A stretch of 64,000 nt of DNA from Verrucomicrobiota bacterium (GTDB taxonomy: Bacteria > Verrucomicrobiota > Verrucomicrobiia > Chthoniobacterales > Terrimicrobiaceae): contig JAFKMU010000046.1 in NCBI GenBank assembly GCA_017305195.1, positions 1-64,000 on the forward strand, read 5' to 3'. A program made the translations under genes and the position numbers. The notes beneath the pieces are model-generated. The model was given only the letters and a program-made list of their open reading frames with translations, was not told the origin of the DNA and did not search any database. Position 1 is the first letter of the stretch. The number at the start of each line of letters is the position of its first letter. Positions 7,564-15,614 of this stretch are shown here, piece by piece.

Positions 7564-8846
7564 GCGGACTGCGACGAATCCGGGCGGAAATCCTCCACGT
7601 AGACCACACCGATCAGTGCCCACTGGATCGTGGTCCGGTCGAAAAGATGCCTCATGTCGACGAAGTCTCCATCGGTGACGATGCGCTGGATTTCCCGCTC
7701 CAGGCTCCACGGTTTTTCTCCCAGCGGAAAGGGCCGGAAGCAGACGCCGTGGTTGTGGAGTTTTAGTCCCGTGGAATCGGCATTGCCGGGATTGATATAG
7801 AAAGCCGAGTTGAGGTACTTGGGATCAAACACGGAAAGATCGGCCGACAGGTCGACCCCGATTCCGCAGATCAAGGCGGAGACATCGCGCAACCGCGGCG
7901 TCTTGTCGTACTCGAACCACTTGTCGTAATTCTCCGAGTCCGTGATGAGCTTCCCGTTTTCGGGAGCATTTGCTGCGATCGGTGATCTCACCACTCCGCA
8001 GCCGTAGAGTTCCCCCACCTCCGCTCGCATGGCGAGACCCAGGGCGCCGCGGAAATCCGGCCGACGCTCCCGCGCCAAAGCCATAAGGGATTCGTAGACC
8101 TCACCCAGAGTCGCCCCTTTTTCCGAGGCCGCCTCAAACTCCACGTATTCGTTAAACTCTCCCGCCAGTGAGACATTGAATCCGGTGCGGATAAGCACAC
8201 TGTCACTATCCTGCCGGGGAACGAGGAAATCCGGGGTATCGTTGCCATCCGTCGGCAGCCAGACCATGGTGCCGCCGATCGTGATCATTTCGCCGAGCAG
8301 GGGCAGGACATCCTCATCGCTGGGTCCGAGCGCGCCCAGGCCGATCGAGTATTCCTTGGAGGAGAACTTTTTACCGGCCATGAGAGCCGGGGTGATCCGC
8401 GAGGCCAAGACATTGCCAATGTCGCCCAGCACTTCGATCGAACCCATCTGTTCCGCTCCATGCTGAAAAACAAACCGGCCCGACGGACGAGTGAAGGCAG
8501 AACTTCTCTCCCCGAGTTCCAGGAAAGCCCGGGAAACCGTTTCCTCAATCGTAAAAAATTGGTCGAGTCCGGAAACCTTCAGCACGTCGCGGCAATAGGG
8601 CTGCACCTCGGCCAGGACGAGCTTGCCGCCTTGGGACTGGAGATTCTTTTGCAGCGCGACAAAAAGCCGTATGCCCGCACTGCTCAGATACGGAACACCA
8701 CCCAGGTCGATAACCACGGCAGATTTGTGATCGATCGCTTGAAACGCAGGCTCGGCCAGGTCTGCACCGTGGGCATCGAGACGCCCGACAAGACGCAGCA
8801 GAGAAACAGAACCTACCTTTTCCGTGGAGATAGCGAGGTCAGACAC
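7560..8846 (-). CDS. STAS-domain protein with large uncharacterised C-terminal region
   Basis: Residues 1-110 form a STAS domain of the anti-sigma-factor-antagonist type (LLRLVGRLDAHGADL; VIDLGGVPYLSSAGIRLFVAL, with the Ser-Ser of the phosphorylation site). A region of about 310 residues follows that I cannot assign. It has GLGALGP, a TDGNDTPDFLVPR segment and several hydrophobic strands, but no predicted TM helix. The frame opens with GTG. It ends head-on with the SpoIIE-type phosphatase gene, the two stop codons sharing four bases (CTAG, 7560-7563). A partner-switching link between the two proteins is inferred. No RsbW-like kinase is visible in the window. Confidence 0.85.
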   Translation of the reverse strand: MSDLAISTEKVGSVSLLRLVGRLDAHGADLAEPAFQAIDHKSAVVIDLGGVPYLSSAGIRLFVALQKNLQSQGGKLVLAEVQPYCRDVLKVSGLDQFFTIEETVSRAFLELGERSSAFTRPSGRFVFQHGAEQMGSIEVLGDIGNVLASRITPALMAGKKFSSKEYSIGLGALGPSDEDVLPLLGEMITIGGTMVWLPTDGNDTPDFLVPRQDSDSVLIRTGFNVSLAGEFNEYVEFEAASEKGATLGEVYESLMALARERRPDFRGALGLAMRAEVGELYGCGVVRSPIAANAPENGKLITDSENYDKWFEYDKTPRLRDVSALICGIGVDLSADLSVFDPKYLNSAFYINPGNADSTGLKLHNHGVCFRPFPLGEKPWSLEREIQRIVTDGDFVDMRHLFDRTTIQWALIGVVYVEDFRPDSSQSA

Positions 8847-8890
8847 GCGGGCACGATGGATGCCTGCGCGCCGGGTGTCAATCGCCCTGG

Positions 8891-9136
8891 CTAGAGCTTT
8901 TCGTACACGCCCTTGTCCCGCTTTTCATACACGGCAAAACCGGCCTTTTTGGCATCCGAGACAGACAGCGGCTTGGAAATCGCCGGGGTATTGACCGAGG
9001 AAATGACCTTCTTTACCGGGCCGCGGCAAACGGGACACTGGGTCAGGGCCGGACGGGTTACCGGGCGACGAAGCTCGAAGCCCTTGCGGCAAACCGGACA
9101 ACCGCCCTCAGCGGCCACGTATTCGTAGATCGGCAT
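8891..9136 (-). CDS. FmdB-type zinc-ribbon regulatory protein
   Basis: The 81-residue protein starts MPIYEYVAAEGGCPVC, the usual opening of the FmdB zinc-ribbon family. It carries two CxxC pairs (C13/C16 and C34/C37), which should bind one zinc ion, followed by a basic, flexible tail. Family members are small putative regulators of unclear role. The ATG at 9136 was preferred over an upstream in-frame ATG because it gives this conserved N-terminus. It lies between rpsN and the STAS gene on the same strand. Confidence 0.87.
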   Translation of the reverse strand: MPIYEYVAAEGGCPVCRKGFELRRPVTRPALTQCPVCRGPVKKVISSVNTPAISKPLSVSDAKKAGFAVYEKRDKGVYEKL

Positions 9137-9172
9137 ACGGATACCATTGCATATCCCACCGGGAGATGCAGG

Positions 9173-9211
9173 CAAAATGAAAACGCCACCCGGCCAGTGC
9201 CTGGTGGCGTC
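9173..9211 (-). terminator. Rho-independent terminator after rpsN
   Basis: An 8-bp perfect stem (ACGCCACC at 9183-9190 paired with GGTGGCGT at 9203-9210) with a 12-nt loop is followed, on the minus strand, by TTTCATTTT. It lies directly downstream of the rpsN stop. Confidence 0.75.
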
Positions 9212-9232
9212 TCAAAAGGAAGATGTCGTTGA

Positions 9233-9502
9233 TTACCAGCTCGACTTGGTCACTCCGGGGATCATGCCGGAAGAGGCCAGTTCGCGGAAGGTGATGCGGG
9301 AGATTTTGAAGCGGCGCATGTAAGCGCGGCGACGACCGCTCACCAGGCAGCGATTGACCAGACGGGTCGGGCTGGCATCACGCGGCAGCTGGGAAAGCGA
9401 GGCGTAATCGCCCTTCGCCTTGAGCTCTGCTCGGAGCTCGGCGTACTTCTCAACTGTCTTGCGCTTGCGGCTGTCGCGCTCATGCCATGATTTCTTTGCC
9501 AT
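9233..9502 (-). CDS. rpsN: 30S ribosomal protein S14
   Basis: S14 is a small-subunit head protein. The 89-residue product starts [15 protein letters not shown] and ends with [19 protein letters not shown] and [11 protein letters not shown], typical of the long, zinc-free (C-minus) form. The start at 9502 gives the conserved MAKKS N-terminus. It stands alone here rather than in the large ribosomal protein operon, with its own terminator. Confidence 0.97.
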   Translation of the reverse strand: MAKKSWHERDSRKRKTVEKYAELRAELKAKGDYASLSQLPRDASPTRLVNRCLVSGRRRAYMRRFKISRITFRELASSGMIPGVTKSSW

Positions 9503-9542
9503 AAGGGTGAACGCCCAAAGTATCGAAATACGCAAACTTGGC

Positions 9543-9562
9543 AAGACCTTTTCGCAGGTCTT
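9543..9562 (-). terminator. Candidate terminator hairpin between aguA and rpsN
   Basis: AAGACCT (9543-9549) and AGGTCTT (9556-9562) form a perfect 7-bp stem with a 6-nt loop, 13 nt after the aguA stop and upstream of rpsN. No T-run follows, so it may be a weak or factor-assisted terminator, or part of the rpsN leader. Confidence 0.35.
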
Positions 9563-9574
9563 TATCCAACGCCC

Positions 9575-10618
9575 TTATACAGCCGGTTGTTGTTGGGTGA
9601 GGCAATGGAAGGCTCCCAACCCCCATATGAGCTCCCGGCAGTCGATCGGAACGATCTCGCGGGTGGGGAAAACCTCCTTCAGCACGGAGGCCGCCCAGGC
9701 GTCGTTGGTATCGTGGTAAACCGGGAGGAGGACCTTGGTGTTGGCGATGTAGAAGTTCGCATAGCTCGCGGGCAGGCGCTGGCCCTCCCGGGCGATACGG
9801 GCCGGCATGGGGAGCTTGAGGACATTGAGCGGACGGCCGTCCTTGAGGCTCATGGACTGCAGGAGCTCAAGATTCACGCGGAGCGGCTGGAAGTTGGGAT
9901 CGTCCTCATCCTCCTCCACGACGGTCACCACGGTATCCTCGGAGACAAAGCGGGTGATGTCGTCGACATGACCATCCGTGTCGTCGCCCTCGATGCCGTC
10001 ACCGAGCCAGAGCACCTGGGAAACACCGAGGCACTCGCGGAGTTTGGTTTCGATCTCGCTGCGGTTGAGATGAGAGTTGCGGTTGGGATTCAGCAGGCAG
10101 GATTCCGTGGTGAGCACGGTTCCTTTGCCATTCACATCGACCGAGCCGCCCTCGAGGATGAAGTCCTCGTATTCAAAAACCGGCACGCCCAGCTTGTTTC
10201 CCATATGGGTCGCGGCCTCGTCGTCCTCTTCAAAAGGCGAGAGCTTGTAGCCCCAGGCATTGAAGCCGAAGTTGATCGCGGCCAGCCGGGGTGCGTCTTT
10301 TTTTACGACGAAGATCGGACCATGATCGCGGCACCATGGCTCGTTCGTCGCGATGTGAAAAAACTCCAGTCGCTCCGGTGGCGCGCCCTTGAGCAGCCCG
10401 CGCACCTGTTTTTCCTGCTCCGCGTCTTTGACATTGATGCGAACGATCTCGGAGTGCGCGAGAGCCTCGGCCATCTTGACGAAGGCGGGAATGACCTTGG
10501 CGTAAGCGCCGGGAAAACTATTGCCTTCAGGGTGCGGCCAGGAAATCCAGGTGGCTTCGTGCGGCTGCCATTCGGCGGGCATGGCGTATCCCTGTTTGGC
10601 GGGGGTACTCGTGGACAT
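9575..10618 (-). CDS. aguA: Agmatine deiminase
   Basis: AguA converts agmatine to N-carbamoylputrescine and ammonia in the arginine-decarboxylase route to putrescine. The 347-residue protein has the expected length and motifs: MPAEWQPHEATWISWPH near the N-terminus, NEPWCRDHGPIFV, NAWG, LEGGSVDVNGKGTVLTTESC, the GDDTDGHVDD block, and the catalytic cysteine C339 in GAFHCLTQQQ. The frame stays open far upstream, antisense to miaB, but the ATG at 10618 is the only start that gives a family-like N-terminus. AguB, the usual next enzyme, is absent. SpeA, which makes agmatine, is encoded at 29092-31017. Confidence 0.96.
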   Translation of the reverse strand: MSTSTPAKQGYAMPAEWQPHEATWISWPHPEGNSFPGAYAKVIPAFVKMAEALAHSEIVRINVKDAEQEKQVRGLLKGAPPERLEFFHIATNEPWCRDHGPIFVVKKDAPRLAAINFGFNAWGYKLSPFEEDDEAATHMGNKLGVPVFEYEDFILEGGSVDVNGKGTVLTTESCLLNPNRNSHLNRSEIETKLRECLGVSQVLWLGDGIEGDDTDGHVDDITRFVSEDTVVTVVEEDEDDPNFQPLRVNLELLQSMSLKDGRPLNVLKLPMPARIAREGQRLPASYANFYIANTKVLLPVYHDTNDAWAASVLKEVFPTREIVPIDCRELIWGLGAFHCLTQQQPAV

Positions 10619-10735
10619 GCCTAGAATGTACCTCTGGTTCACCAAATGAAAACAAGCCGTTTTTTGTAACATCGAAAAGCCCTGCAACTGGGCTGGAAAT
10701 TTGCCGTGGCGTGGGTATCCTGATCGTTTCTCCCG

Positions 10736-12094
10736 ATGCCAAACGTCTACATCAAAACCTACGGCTGCCAGATGAACGAGCGCGACTCCGACCACGTCGC
10801 CCGCTCCCTCGTCGCCCGGGGCTACCAGATGGTGGACGATGAGCAAGACGCCGATGTGATCCTGCTGAACACGTGCAGCGTCCGGGACATGGCCGAGCAA
10901 AAGGCCATCGGCAAGATGGGCATGTTGCAACGGTTGCGCGAGAAACGCCCCCATCTGGTCTTTGGCTACCTCGGATGCATGGCGCAAAGCCGAGGCGAGG
11001 AACTCCTGAAAACCTCGCCCAATGTGGACCTCGTCGCGGGAACGCAGAAATTTCACCGCGTGGCCGATTATGTGGACGAGCTGATCCGCCGCAAGATGGA
11101 GGCACGCATGGACAACGAGCGCCTGGCCATCGTGGATGTCGAGGAGGAGGCCGGGTCGCAATCCCATATCCGCGAGCATCTCGATGCCGCCCAGCAGGCC
11201 ACCGCGTTTGTCTCGATCATGCAGGGGTGCAACATGCACTGCGCGTTTTGCATCGTGCCGCAGACCCGCGGAGCGGAGCGCGGCAGGACCATCGAGGACA
11301 TCGTGGCCGAGGTGCGCGGCCTCGCCGCCCAGGGCGTGCGGGAAGTCACCCTGCTCGGCCAGATTGTGAATCTTTACGGTCGGCACGAATTTGAAAAACG
11401 CGACGGCATCAGCCCGTTCGTGCAACTGATCGAGGCGGTTTGTGCCGTGGAGGAAATCGCCCGCGTGCGCTTCACCTCCCCTCACCCGATCGGATTCCGC
11501 GAGGATCTGATCAACGCCTTCAACCGCCTGCCCAAGCTGGTCGAGCATGTCCACCTGCCCTTGCAGAGCGGCTCGGATCGCATCCTGAAAGCGATGCGCC
11601 GGGGATACACCGCCGAGAAGTACCTGAAACTCGTCGAGCGTCTGCGCGAGGCCCGTCCCGGCATCGCGATCACCACGGATATCATCGTCGGATTTCCCGG
11701 AGAGACCGAGGAGGACTACCAGCAGACACGGCAACTCGCGGAAACCGTCGGGTTCGACCATGGGTTCATCTTCCGATATTCACCTCGCCGCGACACCCCG
11801 GCGGCGACGATGGGCGACCAGCTTCCGGAGGAAGTCAAGGAAGCCCGCAATCAAGACCTGCTCTCCGTCATTAACAAGTCCTCCCGGGAAAAGCTGGAGG
11901 CTCATGTCGGCCAGCGCGTCGAGATCCTCTGCGAAGGCCCGAGCAAGACGAACGCGGAACGCCTGACCGGTCGCACCCGCACAAACAAGGTGGTCGTCTT
12001 CGAGGGCGCTCCCCGGCACATCGGCCAGGTCTTCGACGTGCAGATCGTCTCCGCCTCGACCTCCACCCTGTATGGCGATCCCGCCCTGCTGTAA
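10736..12094 (+). CDS. miaB: tRNA-2-methylthio-N6-dimethylallyladenosine synthase MiaB
   Basis: This radical-SAM methylthiotransferase adds the methylthio group to i6A37 of tRNA. The 452-residue protein has the UPF0004 domain with cluster cysteines C11, C47 and C81, then the radical-SAM cysteines C165, C169 and C172 (GCNMHCAFC), and a C-terminal TRAM domain (about 385-450). The usual LLGQNV segment reads LLGQIV here. That an asparagine is common at this site is from memory; this may be a lineage variant. It heads a long co-directional gene run and overlaps the next gene by 23 nt. Confidence 0.96.
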   Translation: MPNVYIKTYGCQMNERDSDHVARSLVARGYQMVDDEQDADVILLNTCSVRDMAEQKAIGKMGMLQRLREKRPHLVFGYLGCMAQSRGEELLKTSPNVDLVAGTQKFHRVADYVDELIRRKMEARMDNERLAIVDVEEEAGSQSHIREHLDAAQQATAFVSIMQGCNMHCAFCIVPQTRGAERGRTIEDIVAEVRGLAAQGVREVTLLGQIVNLYGRHEFEKRDGISPFVQLIEAVCAVEEIARVRFTSPHPIGFREDLINAFNRLPKLVEHVHLPLQSGSDRILKAMRRGYTAEKYLKLVERLREARPGIAITTDIIVGFPGETEEDYQQTRQLAETVGFDHGFIFRYSPRRDTPAATMGDQLPEEVKEARNQDLLSVINKSSREKLEAHVGQRVEILCEGPSKTNAERLTGRTRTNKVVVFEGAPRHIGQVFDVQIVSASTSTLYGDPALL

Positions 12095-12911
12095 GGTCCG
12101 GGCCCGGGAATTCGATCTGAAGCGGACGCTGGAAAGCGGTCAGGTCTTTCATGCCATGCCGGTCGGAAACGGCTGGCAGGTCCTGGCCGATCGGACGCCA
12201 TTTTACATCGAGCAGGATGGCGACTGGCTACTCATTGAAGAAGGTCGGGAAGAGTTGGTGGCGAGGTACTTTTCCTTCGATCATCCGCTGGAGATCATCT
12301 ACGAGGAGTTTCCCAAAGACCCCTTCAGCACGGCGGCGCTACACTCATGCCGCGGGCTGCGCATCATTCGCCAGCCGCGCTGGGAATGCGTCGGCACCTT
12401 TATCACCTCCCCCATGAAACAGGTGAGTCATATCCGGCAGATCTCCCTCACCCTGCGAGAACGATACGGAAAAAAGGTCCCCGGGGCCCGGATCAACGCG
12501 TATCCGACACCCGACGCCCTCGCCGCATTGAAGGAGGAGGATTTGCGAGACTGCAAACTGGGGTTCCGCGCCAAGGGACTGCTCGGCGCCGCCCGGGCGG
12601 TGGAGGAAGGCCGCCTCGACCTTGACGCCATCGCCTCACTGCCCACCCCGGAGGCAAGAAAAGCCCTTTGCACTCTGCCCGGTGTGGGCCGCAAGGTGGC
12701 CAACTGCATCCTGCTCTTTGCCTACGAACGCCTCGATGCCGTGCCGGTCGATGTCTGGATCGGGCGCATCCTCCTCGCCATGCGAAAGCGCAAGGGGTCA
12801 AACCTCACCCTGGAGAAGTATTCCGCCCGGAAATTCGGCATCTACGCCGGATATGTGCAGCAATATCTTTTCCACCACGCCCGAATCACCAAGACTCTGC
12901 CCGCAGCATGA
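12072..12911 (+). CDS. OGG1-like 8-oxoguanine DNA glycosylase/AP lyase
   Basis: This 279-residue protein belongs to the HhH-GPD superfamily and most resembles OGG1-type 8-oxoguanine glycosylases. The N-terminal beta domain (FDLKRTLESGQVF) is followed by the helical domains. The hairpin TLPGVGRKVANCI places the expected catalytic lysine at K208, and PVDVWI gives the catalytic aspartate at D227. It has no iron-sulfur cysteine cluster. The start lies inside miaB and its stop overlaps the next start (ATGA), so translation is probably coupled. A related AlkA-like specificity cannot be excluded. Confidence 0.88.
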   Translation: MAIPPCCKVRAREFDLKRTLESGQVFHAMPVGNGWQVLADRTPFYIEQDGDWLLIEEGREELVARYFSFDHPLEIIYEEFPKDPFSTAALHSCRGLRIIRQPRWECVGTFITSPMKQVSHIRQISLTLRERYGKKVPGARINAYPTPDALAALKEEDLRDCKLGFRAKGLLGAARAVEEGRLDLDAIASLPTPEARKALCTLPGVGRKVANCILLFAYERLDAVPVDVWIGRILLAMRKRKGSNLTLEKYSARKFGIYAGYVQQYLFHHARITKTLPAA

Positions 12912-13987
12912 AGTGGTTGTACGGAGATGATACGCCGGAAAGGCGCAAGGTCGCGATTGCCCTCGCGATCTCCATCCTCCTGCACCTGTTGCTCATCCTC
13001 GTCATCGCGGCCGTGATCATGTATCGGCCCGTCCCTCCGCCCGAGGATCAAACGGTCGAGCTGACCATCGTCGAGCCGCCCCCTCCGACCCCGCCGCCTC
13101 AGGTCACAAAACCCATTTTCGTGGATAGCACGGATTCCCAACCGGCGGAAACTCCGCCCAAGAATTCGCCCTTTGAGTCGGATCGGGATACCAAGGGAGC
13201 CTCGGAGCAGACCAGTTCCGTGCAGGCCCCCATCCCCACTCAGGACGGCGAAGAATCTCCCGGCATGGAACTACGCAACCGCGAGTACACAGACAGCTCT
13301 CGCCCCGGCCAGCAGGCGCCCCCGCCTTCCCAACAGCAACAGGCCCAGCAACAACAGCAGCAAACCCAGGCTCAGCAGGCCCAACAGCAGCCCACGCCAC
13401 AGCCGACTGCGACTCCCACGCCTCGTCCTGTCATGACCCCGAGGCAAACGACGCCGCTTGCTCTGCTGGAGCCCACTCCGACAGCCACGCCCACACCGCG
13501 CCCCACGCCTCCCCAACCCCAACAACCTCCGCAGCAGCAGTCTCAACAGACCGCGCAGCAACCCCCTCAGCCACAGCAGCCGCCCCAGCCCCCGGGTGCT
13601 CCCGGCTATCAGCCCCAGACACGCATTACCCGGCTGAAGGGGAATATCTCCAACCGGGGTCGCTCCTCCCTCGAGGCAACAGGGACGCCGTTGGGCAGAT
13701 ACAAAAAGATGATTTCGGACGCCATCGGCTCCCGCTGGTACTACTACGTGAGGCAGGACATGAGCCTGCTCAATGTGGGAACTCTCCGGGTAAGCTTCGT
13801 CGTTCGGCAGGACGGAAAAATCGAGCAGTTGAGGGTGCTGGAAAACACCTCCAATGAAAGCTTTGCGTCTTGCAGTGTGCGGGCAATCAGTGATGCTGAG
13901 ATACCGCGCATCCCGCCGGAACTCGTCCCTTTGCTCGAGGGCGGGCGTATTGAAATCGAATACTCGTTTACTATTCTCGGTAATTGA
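12908..13987 (+). CDS. tonB: TonB-like energy transducer with Pro/Gln-rich linker
   Basis: The 359-residue protein has a short cytoplasmic start, one TM helix (about residues 14-38) with the histidine typical of TonB/TolA anchors (SILLHLLLIL), and a very long Pro/Gln/Thr-rich periplasmic spacer (about 40-245). A C-terminal TonB-fold domain follows (about 265-359; GTLRVSFVVRQDGKIEQLRV). Together with the adjoining exbB and exbD it should form a proton-driven complex that energises outer-membrane transport or envelope integrity. No TonB-dependent receptor is encoded nearby. A TolA-like role is possible. Confidence 0.85.
   Translation: MKWLYGDDTPERRKVAIALAISILLHLLLILVIAAVIMYRPVPPPEDQTVELTIVEPPPPTPPPQVTKPIFVDSTDSQPAETPPKNSPFESDRDTKGASEQTSSVQAPIPTQDGEESPGMELRNREYTDSSRPGQQAPPPSQQQQAQQQQQQTQAQQAQQQPTPQPTATPTPRPVMTPRQTTPLALLEPTPTATPTPRPTPPQPQQPPQQQSQQTAQQPPQPQQPPQPPGAPGYQPQTRITRLKGNISNRGRSSLEATGTPLGRYKKMISDAIGSRWYYYVRQDMSLLNVGTLRVSFVVRQDGKIEQLRVLENTSNESFASCSVRAISDAEIPRIPPELVPLLEGGRIEIEYSFTILGN
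13312..13605 (+). repeat. Low-complexity Pro/Gln coding repeat in tonB
   Basis: CAG/CAA and CCN codons alternate here, producing runs such as QQQQAQQQQQQTQAQQAQQQ and several PTPRP/PTPTATPTPRP repeats. It encodes the extended spacer that lets TonB cross the periplasm. Slipped-strand length variation between strains would be expected. Confidence 0.85.
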
Positions 13988-13989
13988 CC

Positions 13990-14625
13990 ATGGAACTACT
14001 TCCACTCGCCTCGATCATACAAGAAGCCTTGGATTTCTTCATCAAGGGAGGCTTCTTCATGCTCCTTCTGCTGATCCTTTCAGTGATCTCCGTCACGGTG
14101 ATGATCCTGCGCGGCACCGCCATTCGCCGCAGCGCAGTACTGCCCGCGGTAATCAGCGCGGAAATCGAGCGTCTGCAACCCGGCGACAGCCTCGAGCCCC
14201 TGCAAAAGCTCATCAAAAAAAACCCATCGGCCCTCGGTCGTATCGTGAATACTGTGATCAACCATCTCTCCTGGCCGCGCGCCGAGACGCTCGAGGCGGT
14301 CCAGACCCGAGCCCGCCATGAGGTGGCGCGACTCGAAAGCGGTCTGGTCGTCCTGGAGATCGCAACAGGCATCGCTCCGTTGCTCGGACTGCTCGGCACG
14401 CTGTCCGGCCTGGTGGGCATCTTTGCCTCCATCGGGTCCGATCCCGTGCTGGTCGCTCGCGGCATCGCCGAAGCTCTGAACACCACGATCGCAGGCCTCG
14501 GCGTGGCGGTTCCCTGCCTGATCACCTTCAATCATTTTCAACGCCGCATCGAGGTCATGAGCGTGGAGATGGAGTCGATGGTTTCCGACCTCATCGCCAA
14601 GTGCTACCCCCAGCACGGCGCCTAA
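13990..14625 (+). CDS. exbB: ExbB/TolQ-family proton channel protein
   Basis: The 211-residue membrane protein has three TM segments (about residues 19-38, 116-140 and 150-178) and the MotA/TolQ/ExbB signature: GLLGTLSGLVGIFASIG, then EALNTTIAGLGVAVPCLITFN. It forms the stator-like channel with ExbD. I chose the ATG at 13990, two bases after the tonB stop; a TTG at 13984 would add two residues. It lies between tonB and exbD. Confidence 0.93.
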   Translation: MELLPLASIIQEALDFFIKGGFFMLLLLILSVISVTVMILRGTAIRRSAVLPAVISAEIERLQPGDSLEPLQKLIKKNPSALGRIVNTVINHLSWPRAETLEAVQTRARHEVARLESGLVVLEIATGIAPLLGLLGTLSGLVGIFASIGSDPVLVARGIAEALNTTIAGLGVAVPCLITFNHFQRRIEVMSVEMESMVSDLIAKCYPQHGA

Positions 14626-14643
14626 CCCCAGGAAGGCAGGTCC

Positions 14644-15063
14644 ATGCGGTTCTATACCCGAAAGAAAAAGGCCCCGTCGGTCATCATCGTCTCGCTGATC
14701 GACATCCTGGCCATCCTGCTCATCTTTTTCATCGTTACGACGACGTTCCAAAAGAACCAGCCGACCATGAAGATCAACCTGCCCGACTCGAAGACAGCCG
14801 AGGCAGGTCCCGCTGAGAAAAACGCTCCCATCCTCCTGGAGGTGAAGAATGCCGACGCCATCACCTTCGATGGCAAGCCGGTCGCCCTTGCGGCGCTCGC
14901 CGATACCTTGAAGCAGGCCCGGCAGCAGCATCCGGACAGATCCATCGCGATGAAGGCCGACCGCGAAGCGCCCTTCGGCGTCGTCGTCCAGGTCCTGGAT
15001 GCCCTCAAGCAGGCCGGCGTCAGCAACATCCCCGCTTTCACCCAACCGCCAAATACTCCCTGA
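14644..15063 (+). CDS. exbD: ExbD/TolR-family protein
   Basis: The 139-residue protein has a basic cytoplasmic start, one TM helix carrying the essential aspartate D20 (SLIDILAILLIFFIVTT), and a periplasmic domain ending with the DALKQAGV segment typical of ExbD. A strong AGGAAGG ribosome-binding site precedes the ATG. It completes the TonB-ExbB-ExbD set and lies 2 nt upstream of def. Confidence 0.94.
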   Translation: MRFYTRKKKAPSVIIVSLIDILAILLIFFIVTTTFQKNQPTMKINLPDSKTAEAGPAEKNAPILLEVKNADAITFDGKPVALAALADTLKQARQQHPDRSIAMKADREAPFGVVVQVLDALKQAGVSNIPAFTQPPNTP

Positions 15064-15065
15064 CC

Positions 15066-15614
15066 ATGATCCTTGAGATAGTCGAATACGGGCATCCCGC
15101 CCTGCGTGCCAAAGGCCGTAAAATCGAAAAGATCGATCACGACCTCCTGCAGCTGATTTCCGACATGCTTGAGACCATGTATGAGGCCGATGGCGTCGGG
15201 CTCGCCGCCCAACAGGTGGGACGCCCCATTCAGCTTTGCATCATCGACGTCGACGGTGTGACCGACCGCCCGAGTACGATGTGGATCGATGGCAAGAAGG
15301 TGGATCTCTCCGAGGAGATGCCCATGGTCCTCATCAACCCGGAACTCGAGCTCATCGGCAAACCCAAGGCTGGAGTCGAGGGCTGCCTGAGTTTCCCGGG
15401 CTTGCGCGCCGATGTTGAGCGCCCGCCGCGGGTCAAGGTCCGGGCCATTGACGCGGAGGGCCAGCCTCTGGTCTTCGAAGCCGATGGATTGCTGGCCCGA
15501 GCGGTCCAGCATGAGTACGACCATCTCCAGGGTGTCCTCTTCATCGATCGCCTCTCCGCGAAAGAAGAGCAGAAGCTCGATGCCGAGTATCGGAAATACA
15601 TCGTCAGGCCTTGA
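15066..15614 (+). CDS. def: Peptide deformylase
   Basis: Def removes the formyl group from the N-terminal methionine of new proteins, using a bound Fe2+ or Zn2+. All three family motifs are present: GVGLAAQQVG (about residues 43-52), EGCLSFPG with metal ligand C107, and QHEYDHLQG with H149, E150 and H153. The 182-residue length is normal. No formyltransferase gene (fmt) follows, unlike in many genomes. The stop overlaps the next start. Confidence 0.97.
   Translation: MILEIVEYGHPALRAKGRKIEKIDHDLLQLISDMLETMYEADGVGLAAQQVGRPIQLCIIDVDGVTDRPSTMWIDGKKVDLSEEMPMVLINPELELIGKPKAGVEGCLSFPGLRADVERPPRVKVRAIDAEGQPLVFEADGLLARAVQHEYDHLQGVLFIDRLSAKEEQKLDAEYRKYIVRP

Noticed and set aside
10619-11761. Upstream extension of the agmatine deiminase frame by about 380 codons
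   Set aside because: The extension is antisense to miaB and has no similarity to any family; the agmatine deiminase N-terminus begins at 10618.
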